From assembly GCA_002360455.1 (NCBI GenBank), contig DEQQ01000028.1:1-47870 (forward strand): DNA of 47,870 nucleotides, read 5' to 3'. The position numbers and the translations under genes are program-made. Below the pieces are notes generated by a model. It worked only from the letters and a program-made list of their open reading frames with translations, was not told where the DNA came from and made no database searches. Of this stretch, positions 1 to 8,759 are shown piece after piece (the first letter of the stretch is position 1; each line of letters opens with the position of its first letter). The stretch comes from Saprospiraceae bacterium UBA3362 (GTDB taxonomy: Bacteria; Bacteroidota; Bacteroidia; Chitinophagales; Saprospiraceae).

Positions 1-1628
1 ACCCGAATCACAAAAGCACAGGATTTAGTAATGATTGTGCTTCCTGTCATTCTGAATCTTCATGGACTCTGGCCAATTTTAATCATGACGGAATGTATTT
101 TCCTATTTACAGCGGCAAGCATAAAGGCAAGTGGACCCAGTGTTCAGAATGTCATAACAACCCTAACAATTTTGCACAATTTACCTGCGTAAGCTGTCAT
201 AAAAATCCGGAGACAGAAGATGAACATAAATCGGTAGGTGGATATCTATATCAAGATAATGCCTGCCTTGCCTGTCATCCTACCGGAGATGCAAGCATGC
301 CTTTCGATCATAATTCCACTCAGTTTCCACTGACCGGAGCTCATATCGGAGTCAATTGTACTGACTGTCATAAAACAGGATACAAGGGCACACCAACAGA
401 ATGTAAAGCCTGTCACCAATCCAATTTTGATGGATCAACCAATCCCGATCATCGCAAGCTCGGACTTTCTAATGACTGTGCCGTTTGCCATACTACCGCT
501 CCGGATTGGATGCCGGCCAAGTTTGATGTTCATGACCAATTTTATGTGCTCAAAGGAGCTCACAAAGCCATTGCAAACAACTGTGTCCAATGTCATAATG
601 GAAACTATAAAAATACTCCGAATACCTGCGTTGGCTGTCACCAAAAAAATTACGATCAAGCAGTAGATCCCGATCACAAATTGGCTCAGTTTTCTAACGA
701 CTGCGCCTCCTGTCATTCAGAATCCTCATGGACTCCATCTACTTTTCCACATGACGCCATGTATTTTCCTATCTATTCCGGCCCGCACAAGCCGGTATGG
801 TCTGCTTGCAAAGACTGTCATAACAATCCAAGCAATTTCAAGCAATTTACCTGCGTTAATTGCCATCTTAATCCGGAGACCAACAACGATCATGCAGGAA
901 TTGGCGGTTATATTTATCAAGACAATGCCTGTTTGGCCTGTCATCCAACAGGAATGAAAATGGGTGCGTTCAATCATAACAATTCCAACTTCCCATTGAC
1001 CGGCGCACACATTACAGTGAATTGCTTGGAGTGTCACAAAAACGGGTATCAAAACACTTCCACCCTTTGCGCAGATTGTCATCAGACAGATTATAATAAT
1101 TCAAAAAATCCAAATCATATTAACTTGAATTTATCCAATGACTGCGCCTCATGTCATTCTACCGCACCGGATTGGATGCCTGCATCGTTTGATATTCATG
1201 ATCAGTTTTACGTCTTGCGTGGAGCACATCTTGCCATAAAAAACAACTGCGCCCAATGCCATAACGGAAATTATAACAATACACCCAATACCTGCGTAGG
1301 CTGTCACCAGTCCGACTACAATCAGGCTCAAAATCCTAATCATCAATCGGCTCAGTTCCCGACTACCTGCGCCAATTGCCATACGGAAAACGCATGGTCT
1401 CCTTCTACTTTTGATCATGACGGAATGTACTTTCCTATCTACAGCGGAAAACATAAGGACGAGTGGACTACCTGCTCTCAGTGTCACTCCAACCCTTCCA
1501 ACTATGCTGTCTTCACCTGTCTTACCTGCCATCAACAAAACACCACCAATCAGGAACATTCCGGCGTTTCCGGTTATCAATACAACAGTAACGCCTGCTT
1601 ACAATGTCATCCGGATGGAAAAAAGTAA
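1..1628 (+). CDS. Multiheme c-type cytochrome, 5'-truncated by the window edge
   Basis: The open frame runs from base 3 with no start visible, so the N-terminus and signal peptide lie outside. The visible part carries 22 CxxCH heme-attachment motifs. It is built from exact 222-residue repeats: the segment MYFPIYSG recurs at bases 93, 759 and 1425, always 666 nt apart. Each full repeat has nine CxxCH motifs in three related triheme modules of about 74 residues, typically a G-x-H, then NCxxCH, TCxxCH and a third CxxCH. The upstream histidines are candidate distal heme ligands (bis-His, cytochrome c3/c7 style). The family implies a secreted or periplasmic electron-transfer protein; the actual electron partner is unknown. 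It heads an apparent operon with a beta-barrel, a lipoprotein and CcsBA, which makes c-type cytochromes. The cytochrome call is secure, the role is not. Confidence 0.93.
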   Translation, partial: PNHKSTGFSNDCASCHSESSWTLANFNHDGMYFPIYSGKHKGKWTQCSECHNNPNNFAQFTCVSCHKNPETEDEHKSVGGYLYQDNACLACHPTGDASMPFDHNSTQFPLTGAHIGVNCTDCHKTGYKGTPTECKACHQSNFDGSTNPDHRKLGLSNDCAVCHTTAPDWMPAKFDVHDQFYVLKGAHKAIANNCVQCHNGNYKNTPNTCVGCHQKNYDQAVDPDHKLAQFSNDCASCHSESSWTPSTFPHDAMYFPIYSGPHKPVWSACKDCHNNPSNFKQFTCVNCHLNPETNNDHAGIGGYIYQDNACLACHPTGMKMGAFNHNNSNFPLTGAHITVNCLECHKNGYQNTSTLCADCHQTDYNNSKNPNHINLNLSNDCASCHSTAPDWMPASFDIHDQFYVLRGAHLAIKNNCAQCHNGNYNNTPNTCVGCHQSDYNQAQNPNHQSAQFPTTCANCHTENAWSPSTFDHDGMYFPIYSGKHKDEWTTCSQCHSNPSNYAVFTCLTCHQQNTTNQEHSGVSGYQYNSNACLQCHPDGKK

Positions 1629-1670
1629 TGGAAATCCTCTCCCAAAATTTGATTTGCTCTTTATTTTTTT

Positions 1671-1776
1671 GAGGGCCTGCCCCTTCATTTCATTTCGGGT
1701 CGCTCCCTGCATGGGTTCGCTTTGCTCCGTGCTTCGCACCGCTCCTTTCAGGAGCGCCATTCCGGCAGCTCAGGCA
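1671..1776 (+). repeat. GC-rich REP-like structured repeat, copy 1
   Basis: A GC-rich block in AT-rich surroundings. It shares a skeleton with 19253-19336: GGGC(C/G)TGCCCCTTC, then GGGTCGC, TCGCT, GTGCTTCGCAC, CCGGC and CTCA(G/C)GCAAA, in the same order. It contains local hairpins: GTGC-TTC-GCAC, and CGCTCCT-TTC-AGGAGCG at about 1739-1755. Its ends are complementary (GCCTG at 1675-1679 with CAGGC at 1771-1775). It sits at the 5' end of the beta-barrel gene and is open in that gene's frame. It resembles dispersed palindromic elements of Bacteroidota genomes, but I cannot name the family. Confidence 0.7.
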
Positions 1777-3408
1777 AAACGATTTGGGCTTTTCTCCACA
1801 AAAATTATTTTTTTCTTATGCTTGTTTTTTTTCAATGTTCAAGCTCAAGAAAACAAGATCGAAGGAAAAATAACGTATCAAAATGCAAATCATATTTATG
1901 TAAGATTTTCATCCACCGCAGGGATAGAAGTTGGAGATAGCTTGCACTGTTCTGCAGATGGAACTCAGCCTCCTTGTCTCACAGTCCTTCAGCGCTCCTC
2001 TACATCCTGTGTTTGTACCTCTATCGGACAGCAGAGTTTTCAACTCAATCAAGCCATTTTCTTTTCAAAAAAACAAGCTAAAATTTCTACTCCTCCTGCT
2101 GTTCGGTCCATCGATACTGCTTCTTCGCCAACTTCTCACTCAGATTCAACTCAGACTTTGACGAAAATAGATTCCAACAATGCCAAAACTCTTTTGAAAG
2201 AATCTTACCTGGGAAGACTCTCTATTTCTTTTTCCGGCGACCTCAATCAACCGTTCAACAGCAAATACAGTGGACTCAGAATCTCCAATTCTTTTTCCAT
2301 TAACCATATCAAGAATTCAAATTTGTCATTCGATTCTTATCTTACCTACAGACATCGATACGGAATTGATCTTCTCAATAAAACTGTTTTCGACGAAACT
2401 CAAATTTATTCTTTATTTTTTAATTACAAACTTCCATATCAACTTCAATTGAACCTTGGTCGTAAAAACAATATCGCCATCTCAAGTATCGGTCCTGTGG
2501 ACGGCCTTCAAATTGATCATAGATGGAATCATTTCAGTTATGGAATTTTATTGGGATCTCGACCGGATCATATCAATTTTTCCTACAATATCAATTACTT
2601 TCAGTGGGGCAGTTATATTTCATTTCAAAAACCGGGATTCGACAGACAATTTTCTGTGGCGTGGATGCAACAAAACAATCACGGAAAAACAGACAGAAGA
2701 TTTGCCTATGGACAATGGACAGATCAACTGTTCAAATCTCTTTATGCCTTTGCATCTGTAGAAATAGATATGTACAGCAAATGGAATGATACCATCTCGT
2801 ATAAACCTCGGCTTACTTCTTTGTATGCCAATTTGAGATACAGGATTAACTCACACTGGACAGCTCAATGTTCCTATGACAACAGAAGAAATATTATCCT
2901 GTACGAAACCTACAATACTATTTTGGATCAATTGATTGCCCAAGAAACAAGGCAGGGTCTCAGGCTTAATCTTAGCTACAGAGCAAAGAAATATTGGAGT
3001 GTCAACTCCACAGCTTTTCTTCGATATCAGGCCAATAGGTTGGTAAGTAGAAATGTTCTGCTATTGTTCAATGTGAGCAACATCAGCACCCAAAAGATCA
3101 ATCTATCGTTTCAGGCCAATCAATTGAATACAGAATTTATCAGCGGAACTATTTTTGGATTAAGAGTAAACAAAGATTTTTTACAAGGCAAACTCAACGG
3201 AGAAGTTCAGTACCGTTGGATGAATTCTCAATACAGTTACGCTGAGAACAATTCCAGACAAGATATTGTTAACATGACATTGAGCATAATTTTACCTTCC
3301 AAAAGAATGATTTTCATAAATCATGAGGCCAATTGGAATGATTATGTTCACTCACAGAGGTATTTTATTACATTCAATCAAAGATTTTCTTCTAAAAAAC
3401 AAAAATAA
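1711..3408 (+). CDS. Predicted outer-membrane beta-barrel protein
   Basis: The hydrophobic segment IIFFLCLFFFN followed by VQAQ looks like a signal peptide with cleavage near VQA/Q. A small domain of about 80 residues follows, with VRFSSTAGIEVGDSL and several cysteines, then a low-complexity Ser/Thr linker. About 400 residues of alternating polar/aromatic strands (for example NLRYRINSHWTAQCSYDNRR) end in FITFNQRFSSKKQK, as expected of an outer-membrane barrel. The frame is open upstream to 1411. ATG 1615, which overlaps the cytochrome stop, is another possible start; ATG 1711 lies inside a REP-like repeat and gives a 565-residue protein with a long n-region. It sits between the multiheme cytochrome and a lipoprotein (stop/start overlap TAATG at 3406-3410), suggesting a shared role, possibly anchoring or passage of the cytochrome. 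I do not recognise a named family. Confidence 0.8.
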   Translation: MGSLCSVLRTAPFRSAIPAAQAKRFGLFSTKIIFFLCLFFFNVQAQENKIEGKITYQNANHIYVRFSSTAGIEVGDSLHCSADGTQPPCLTVLQRSSTSCVCTSIGQQSFQLNQAIFFSKKQAKISTPPAVRSIDTASSPTSHSDSTQTLTKIDSNNAKTLLKESYLGRLSISFSGDLNQPFNSKYSGLRISNSFSINHIKNSNLSFDSYLTYRHRYGIDLLNKTVFDETQIYSLFFNYKLPYQLQLNLGRKNNIAISSIGPVDGLQIDHRWNHFSYGILLGSRPDHINFSYNINYFQWGSYISFQKPGFDRQFSVAWMQQNNHGKTDRRFAYGQWTDQLFKSLYAFASVEIDMYSKWNDTISYKPRLTSLYANLRYRINSHWTAQCSYDNRRNIILYETYNTILDQLIAQETRQGLRLNLSYRAKKYWSVNSTAFLRYQANRLVSRNVLLLFNVSNISTQKINLSFQANQLNTEFISGTIFGLRVNKDFLQGKLNGEVQYRWMNSQYSYAENNSRQDIVNMTLSIILPSKRMIFINHEANWNDYVHSQRYFITFNQRFSSKKQK

Positions 3409-4214
3409 TGAACTTCAGTATGAATTTCCTCCGAGCTAAAAATTGGAATTACGCAAGTTTGTTTTTCTTGTCTATCATTCTAATTTTATCTTGTAAACAA
3501 AAAACAAAAGTAATAGAGGAAGAGACCGAGCCCACAGCTTCATCCACTCAAATAGAACAAAATTCACTGAATTCGGAGCCTGCCGGAATTGCAGATATGC
3601 ATCAAGTTATAGCAAGAGAAGTTCTCAATACATCTAAATATACATACATAAAAGTACAAGAAGATAAGGATACCTTTTGGATCGCTGTATCAAAACAAGA
3701 GGTCAAAGTTGGTAAAGAATATTACTTTCGAAATGGGTTGAAGAAAACAGATTTTTATAGTCAGGAATTTCAGCGGACCTTCCCTCAGCTTTTACTTGTA
3801 TCCAATTTTGTAAGTGCAGATCAACATCCCGGAGGACAACTCAACTCAAATACTGCATCTGAAGAAAGTGAGCCTGCATCGCATAATCATCAACACGATG
3901 AATCAATAACCAATGATCCAAGTTTTATCTCATTGCTCACACTGTTTGAAGACACAAAAAAATACAATCAAAAGAATATCAAAGTTCACGGTGAAATCGT
4001 AAAAGCCAATTACCAAATCATGAATAGAAATTGGTATCACATCCAAGCTAAAAATACAAAGGGAAAGATCCTTGATCTTACGATTACCAGTCAGGAAAAT
4101 ATCAAGGTAGGAGATCATGCAAGTTTCGAAGGCATGCTGAGTTTGAATAAAGATTTTGGTTCAGGGTATCGATACAATGTTATTTTGGAGGACGCTACCT
4201 TAATTAAAAATTAA
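3408..4214 (+). CDS. Lipoprotein with OB-fold-like modules
   Basis: 268 residues. The N-terminus has a basic region, a hydrophobic stretch and the lipobox LILSC (Cys29), so it should be processed by signal peptidase II. Two modules follow. The first (about residues 60-135) has YTYIKVQEDKDTFWIAV and QEVKVGKEYYF. The second (about 180-266) has VHGEIVKANYQIMNRNWYHI and VGDHASFEGMLSL. Both show the five-stranded rhythm of OB-like domains found in Bacteroidota exported proteins. A His-rich linker (SHNHQHDE) separates them and could bind metal, which is inference. The start overlaps the previous stop (TAATG), and ATG at 3420 is an alternative. Its place before ccsBA and after a multiheme cytochrome points to cytochrome assembly or electron transfer, but no activity can be assigned. 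Confidence 0.85.
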   Translation: MNFSMNFLRAKNWNYASLFFLSIILILSCKQKTKVIEEETEPTASSTQIEQNSLNSEPAGIADMHQVIAREVLNTSKYTYIKVQEDKDTFWIAVSKQEVKVGKEYYFRNGLKKTDFYSQEFQRTFPQLLLVSNFVSADQHPGGQLNSNTASEESEPASHNHQHDESITNDPSFISLLTLFEDTKKYNQKNIKVHGEIVKANYQIMNRNWYHIQAKNTKGKILDLTITSQENIKVGDHASFEGMLSLNKDFGSGYRYNVILEDATLIKN

Positions 4215-4272
4215 TAGTAACGGGCTTTGTATAAAGTCAGTTAGAAATCATTAAAAAGATTCCGGTCAAAAC

Positions 4273-7200
4273 ATGAAGCTGAATGAACTTATTTCAAAAA
4301 TGAATTCGATAGTGCATTTGATTATTTCAAAATTGTTTTCAACAAGAGCGGGAGTTTTGTACATGTTGATCTTTGCAGTTTCAATAGGAGCTGCAACATT
4401 TATTGAAAATGATTTTGGTACCAGTTCTGCTCAAGAATTGATTTTTAGATCAAGGTGGTTTGAGATTCTATTATTTTTATTTGCCGGAAGTATAGTAAAC
4501 AACATCATCGTTTTTCGTTTGGCGCAGAACAAAAAATGGGCTTCATTGCTGTTCCATAGTTCGATACTCATTATTTTGTTGGGGGCAGCGGTTACAAGAT
4601 ATTTTGGATATGAAGGCATGATGCACATTCGTGAAGGCAGCAGTCAAAATCAATTTTCATCTTCAGAAACTTATTTAAATCTTCGCTTTATCAAAGATGG
4701 AAAAAAATATCGCATCCACGAGCCTGTTTATTTTTCTTCTTTAGGCTTCAATAAATTTGATGAAGTATATCAGATTGGAAAAGAAGAGCTGTCAGTTCGA
4801 CTTCTTGAATTTGTACCCAATCCCACCACTCAACTATTGGATGACGATCAGGGGCTTCCCACAATCAAGCTGGTGATTGCAGGGCAAGAGGGGAGAGAAG
4901 AATACTATTTGCAACAGGGTGAAACAAAAATTGTAAATGGAACTAACTATAATTTTAGCTTGGATCAAATCCCGGGAAGCATCCATTTTTCAATTCAAAA
5001 CGATAGCTTGTTTGTAAAACCACCGGTAGATTTTCAGGTCACTGTGATGGCTACTCAAGAAAAATTTAGTGCACCGGCCTTGCAATACAATGCCATCAAA
5101 ACAAGAGCGCTATACAGTAACGGTACTCAAAATTTTGTGATCCCTCAATTTGTTTCTAAGGCAAAGTTGGTTACAGCTAGCCTAAGCCCAAAAGTGAAAA
5201 ATGAAAGTATGGTTGGTCTCAAACTGGCGGTTGCATCAAAAACAAAAACAGAAGAGATTTTTGTTATCGGCAGAAAAGGCGAACTCGGAGAAGAGAAAGT
5301 TTTTGATGATGGAACTATAAGTTGTGAAATTTCGTATGGATCGAAAATGATTACTGTACCTTTCGAATTAGGATTGAGAGATTTTATTCTGGAAAAATAT
5401 CCGGGTACAGACAATCCATCCTCTTATGCCAGTGAAGTGACTCTATTGGATTCAAAAAATTCTATCAAGGAAGATCATAGAATTTATATGAACCATATTC
5501 TCAACTACGGCGGATATCGTTTTTTTCAATCTTCCTATGACCCCGATGAGAAAGGAACTTATCTCTCCGTGAATCATGACTTTTGGGGCACATGGATCAG
5601 TTATTTGGGTTATGCATTATTGACTGTCGGGCTGATACTGATCTATTTCTCTAAGAATACCAGACTTTCTGAGTTAAAAACTAAATTAAGTCGATTCCAA
5701 CTCATATTGTTGGTCATTGGATTCTGTAATGCAGAATCTTTAGTTGCACAAACAGAGGCCACCATTTCCCAAGAATTTGCAAAAGAACTTTCCTCTTTGG
5801 TTGTTCAAGACCACAAAGGCAGATTTAAACCATTTAATACCCAAGCAGAAGAAATTTTAAGAAAACTTTCTAAGAAATCCAAATTGGGCAATCTCAATGC
5901 CGAGCAAGTTTTCTTTTCTATGATGATGAATCCGGGAGAATGGGAAAAAGTACCTATGATCCACATCGGGACTCATCCGCAGCTGGTAAAAAAACTCGGA
6001 CTTAAATCTTCACTTGCTGCCTACTCTGATTTGTTTGATGAACAAAACCAATACAAGCTAAAAGAAGACATTCGACAGGCTCAACAAATGAATCCGAAAG
6101 ACCAAACCGTGTGGGAAAAAGCCGTTATCAAATTGGATGAAAAAGTGAATATTGCCAACATGGTTTTCTCGGGTAGATTGTTTAGAATATTTCCCATTCC
6201 GGAGGATCAGAACAATACCTGGGCCTCCATTTCCGATTTAGACAAGGTAAAAGATGATTTAACATTGTATAGAATTAATTTTGTAAAAAGCTTTTTTACT
6301 GAGTTGCAACATGCTGCAAAGGATAATAACTATGCCGGAAGCATAGAACTGCTTCAACAGCTGAAAAAGCATCAGAAAGAATTCAGTGGGACTGTTATGC
6401 CTTCCGATACCAAAGTGACAACAGAGATAAAGTTAAATCAACTTTCAGCATTTTCGTGGCTGCGCAATATCTATGGTTTGCTTGGATTGATCGGTCTTAT
6501 TTTGTTTTTATTTCATGTTATTTCTCATAGCTTGAATAGAGAGAAGATCACGAAAGCCATTTTCTATGTTTTGTTAGTCCTTTTTGTTTTTCATACTATT
6601 GCCTTGGCCATGCGTTGGTACGTTTCAGGACATGCTCCTTGGAGCAATGGTTACGAAAGCATGATATACATTGCATGGACAACAGTTTTAGCAGCACTAT
6701 TATTTTCTCGGAACTCAATAGGTGGATTGGTAGCAGGATTGATTTTGGCAGCAACGATATTATTGGTAGCCCATATGAGTTGGATGGATCCCGAGATTAC
6801 ACCTTTGGTTCCGGTACTTAAATCCTATTGGCTCACAATCCATGTTTCGTTGGAGGCCGGTTCTTATGGTTTCTTAATGTTGGGCGCTGTGATCAGCATG
6901 ATCAACCTTCTTCTCATTTGTTTTGCAAAGGAGTCCAATAAAGTGAACATTGAACGGACTCTCAAAGAGCTTACCATAATCAGCGAAATTACGATCACAG
7001 GCGGATTAATAATGGTGAGTATAGGAACTTATTTAGGAGGTGTTTGGGCTAATGAATCCTGGGGCAGATATTGGGGTTGGGATGCCAAAGAAACCTGGGC
7101 ACTGGTCACAATTCTTGTCTATGCTTTTATACTTCATATGAGATTTATTCCTGCCTTGCGAGGTTTGTTTGCATACAACATAGCCACGCTTTTTGGTTTT

Positions 7201-7383
7201 GCAACAGTTATAATGACTTATTATGGAGTCAATTATTATTTGTCAGGCTTACATTCTTATGCTGCCGGAGATCCTGTTCCCATTCCCCCTCAGGTTTACA
7301 TCACAGCAGCCTGTTTATTGGGCTTAAGCTTGTTCGCCTACTGGCGTTTTAAGAAGTATTTCAGTTCGAATCTGATGATTTAG
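4273..7383 (+). CDS. ccsA: Fused System II cytochrome c maturation protein CcsBA
   Basis: 1036 residues, a usual length for the Bacteroidota CcsB(ResB)-CcsA fusion. The protein carries heme across the membrane and ligates it to CxxCH motifs. The N-terminal half is ResB-like: membrane segments near residues 20-110, a large periplasmic domain and another membrane segment near 440. The C-terminal part is CcsA: SGHAPWSNGYES, HVSLEAGSYGF with a candidate heme-ligand histidine, and the Trp-rich WWD signature WGRYWGWDAKETWAL (residues 930-944). A periplasmic block with HKGRFKPFNTQAEE lies between the halves, as in relatives. It follows the lipoprotein gene by 58 bp and closes the cytochrome operon. 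It would also be needed for the nos-locus cytochrome at 30053. Confidence 0.95.
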   Translation: MKLNELISKMNSIVHLIISKLFSTRAGVLYMLIFAVSIGAATFIENDFGTSSAQELIFRSRWFEILLFLFAGSIVNNIIVFRLAQNKKWASLLFHSSILIILLGAAVTRYFGYEGMMHIREGSSQNQFSSSETYLNLRFIKDGKKYRIHEPVYFSSLGFNKFDEVYQIGKEELSVRLLEFVPNPTTQLLDDDQGLPTIKLVIAGQEGREEYYLQQGETKIVNGTNYNFSLDQIPGSIHFSIQNDSLFVKPPVDFQVTVMATQEKFSAPALQYNAIKTRALYSNGTQNFVIPQFVSKAKLVTASLSPKVKNESMVGLKLAVASKTKTEEIFVIGRKGELGEEKVFDDGTISCEISYGSKMITVPFELGLRDFILEKYPGTDNPSSYASEVTLLDSKNSIKEDHRIYMNHILNYGGYRFFQSSYDPDEKGTYLSVNHDFWGTWISYLGYALLTVGLILIYFSKNTRLSELKTKLSRFQLILLVIGFCNAESLVAQTEATISQEFAKELSSLVVQDHKGRFKPFNTQAEEILRKLSKKSKLGNLNAEQVFFSMMMNPGEWEKVPMIHIGTHPQLVKKLGLKSSLAAYSDLFDEQNQYKLKEDIRQAQQMNPKDQTVWEKAVIKLDEKVNIANMVFSGRLFRIFPIPEDQNNTWASISDLDKVKDDLTLYRINFVKSFFTELQHAAKDNNYAGSIELLQQLKKHQKEFSGTVMPSDTKVTTEIKLNQLSAFSWLRNIYGLLGLIGLILFLFHVISHSLNREKITKAIFYVLLVLFVFHTIALAMRWYVSGHAPWSNGYESMIYIAWTTVLAALLFSRNSIGGLVAGLILAATILLVAHMSWMDPEITPLVPVLKSYWLTIHVSLEAGSYGFLMLGAVISMINLLLICFAKESNKVNIERTLKELTIISEITITGGLIMVSIGTYLGGVWANESWGRYWGWDAKETWALVTILVYAFILHMRFIPALRGLFAYNIATLFGFATVIMTYYGVNYYLSGLHSYAAGDPVPIPPQVYITAACLLGLSLFAYWRFKKYFSSNLMI

Positions 7384-7424
7384 ACAGGAACTGTCCGGAT
7401 ATCATTTGCGGGTTTAAGAAGGAT

Positions 7425-7457
7425 TTTGAGTCAATTTCCTTAGTTTTTTTATCTTCG
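7425..7457 (+). promoter_or_regulatory. Possible Bacteroidota promoter before the acyltransferase gene
   Basis: TTTG at 7425-7428, 21 nt, then TATCTTCG at 7450-7457, which differs from TAnnTTTG at one position. The ATG follows 10 nt later. Good position, imperfect match. Confidence 0.4.
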
Positions 7458-7467
7458 CAGTCCGTTT

Positions 7468-8679
7468 ATGTTGTACCCATTACTTAGAGTTTGGACCAGG
7501 CTAGCCCTACAGTTTTATTTCAAAAAAATTGAAGTTTCCGGAGTTGAAAAAATTCCTCAGGATGGTCCGCTATTGTTGCTTGCCAATCATCCTAATTCCT
7601 TTATGGAAGCCTGTCTATTGTCCTGTTTCCAACCCAGAGAATTAAACTATCTTGTACGAGGAGATTTGTTCGAAAAAAAATGGCTTAAGCCAATATTAGA
7701 TGCCACTCATCAAATTCCTATTTACAGAATGAAAGACGGGATAGCCAATTTGAAAAAAAATAAAAGCAGCTTTTCCATTTCGTATGAAATTTTGAAAAAA
7801 GAAAAAGCAATTTTATTGTTTCCTGAAGCCAGCACTCTGTATGTTCCCTTCCTAAGACCTCTCCAAAAAGGAGCGGCGAGACTTGTCACCGGGGCCAAAG
7901 AAGAAAACGACATTTCCGGATTGAAAGTCATTTGCTGCAGTGTTCATTATACCGATGCCTTTTCTTGGAGATCCAATGTGTACTTAAAATTCTCTGAACT
8001 GTTGGATGTTGATCAATATTATAAAAAAGCGGAAGACAAATCGGATCATCTTACCAGACTTACAGACCAATTTGCTTATATGCTTCGCACACAGCATTTT
8101 GATTATAGAGAGACCGAGCCAAGGATTCATTTAGATCATCTCGTTTCCATTGTGGAGTCCAAACATAAAGCTCATTGTTCTGAAAAAATAAATTCTATTT
8201 TGGAACAAAATCAAGATGCAGAAGAAAGAACACTTTTGACCCAAGACTTAAAACTGTATCACCAAGGGCAAAAATCTTTTTTTGCAGATCGGTTTGCAAC
8301 AAGGAGTGTTGCACTACATCTTATTTTGTTATTGTTTTATTTTGTAGTCAGCATACCGTCTATCATAGTATTAATTCCGGTGTTTTATCTCATCCATAAA
8401 GCTGTGAGCAGAAAAATAAAACATAAGGAATTTGTTCCTCCCATTTCTGTTGCAGCAAATATGGTATATCATCTTTTGATATCAACTCTTGTGCTTATTT
8501 CTTTTACAAGCATCTGTAATTTTTGGTTCGGACTCGGAGCTTTTATTATCCTGCAATTCTCTTTGTATGCATCATCACTTCTTAAAGATAAATTGAAGCT
8601 GGTGCGATTATTTCTAAATGAGGAAACCAAAGGAAGATATGCCCAATATCTAAACATTATAAATAAGTATAATATTTAA
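7468..8679 (+). CDS. PlsC-like glycerolipid acyltransferase
   Basis: 403 residues. The N-terminal half is a 1-acyl-glycerol-3-phosphate acyltransferase-type domain: LLANHPNSFMEA near residue 41 replaces the usual NH-x-N-A-F-L-D form, LLFPEAST near residue 115 replaces FPEG, and LRPLQKGAARL follows. The enzyme would transfer acyl chains to a glycerolipid at the inner membrane. The C-terminal part has two or three hydrophobic segments (LILLLFYFVVSIPSIIVL and a later pair) like other Bacteroidota members. The catalytic block has Glu where Asp is usual and Ala where Gly is usual, so altered specificity or reduced activity is possible. It appears to have its own promoter and is not part of the cytochrome operon. 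Confidence 0.85.
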   Translation: MLYPLLRVWTRLALQFYFKKIEVSGVEKIPQDGPLLLLANHPNSFMEACLLSCFQPRELNYLVRGDLFEKKWLKPILDATHQIPIYRMKDGIANLKKNKSSFSISYEILKKEKAILLFPEASTLYVPFLRPLQKGAARLVTGAKEENDISGLKVICCSVHYTDAFSWRSNVYLKFSELLDVDQYYKKAEDKSDHLTRLTDQFAYMLRTQHFDYRETEPRIHLDHLVSIVESKHKAHCSEKINSILEQNQDAEERTLLTQDLKLYHQGQKSFFADRFATRSVALHLILLLFYFVVSIPSIIVLIPVFYLIHKAVSRKIKHKEFVPPISVAANMVYHLLISTLVLISFTSICNFWFGLGAFIILQFSLYASSLLKDKLKLVRLFLNEETKGRYAQYLNIINKYNI

Positions 8680-8709
8680 AATATTTATAGATAAGAGCTT
8701 AAAAATTTC

Positions 8710-8740
8710 TTTGGTACTCTGAGCAATCTTATTATTTTTG
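8710..8740 (+). promoter_or_regulatory. Bacteroidota-type promoter of the yfhO-like gene
   Basis: TTTG at 8710-8713, exactly 19 nt, then TATTTTTG at 8733-8740, a perfect TAnnTTTG. The ATG follows 19 nt downstream. Confidence 0.7.
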
Positions 8741-8759
8741 TATAATTATTTTTTCTAAT

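Noticed and set aside
435..1580. Long antisense frames within the multiheme cytochrome
   Set aside because: They follow from the repeated codon pattern of the heme repeats and have no independent coding signs.
1..1628. Repeat array considered as a CRISPR or tandem DNA repeat
   Set aside because: The periodicity is at protein level (222 codons) in a continuous frame with heme motifs, with diverged DNA.
1411..1710. Longer N-terminus for the beta-barrel protein from base 1411
   Set aside because: That part overlaps the cytochrome gene by more than 200 bases and encodes non-family sequence; ATG 1615 remains a minor alternative.
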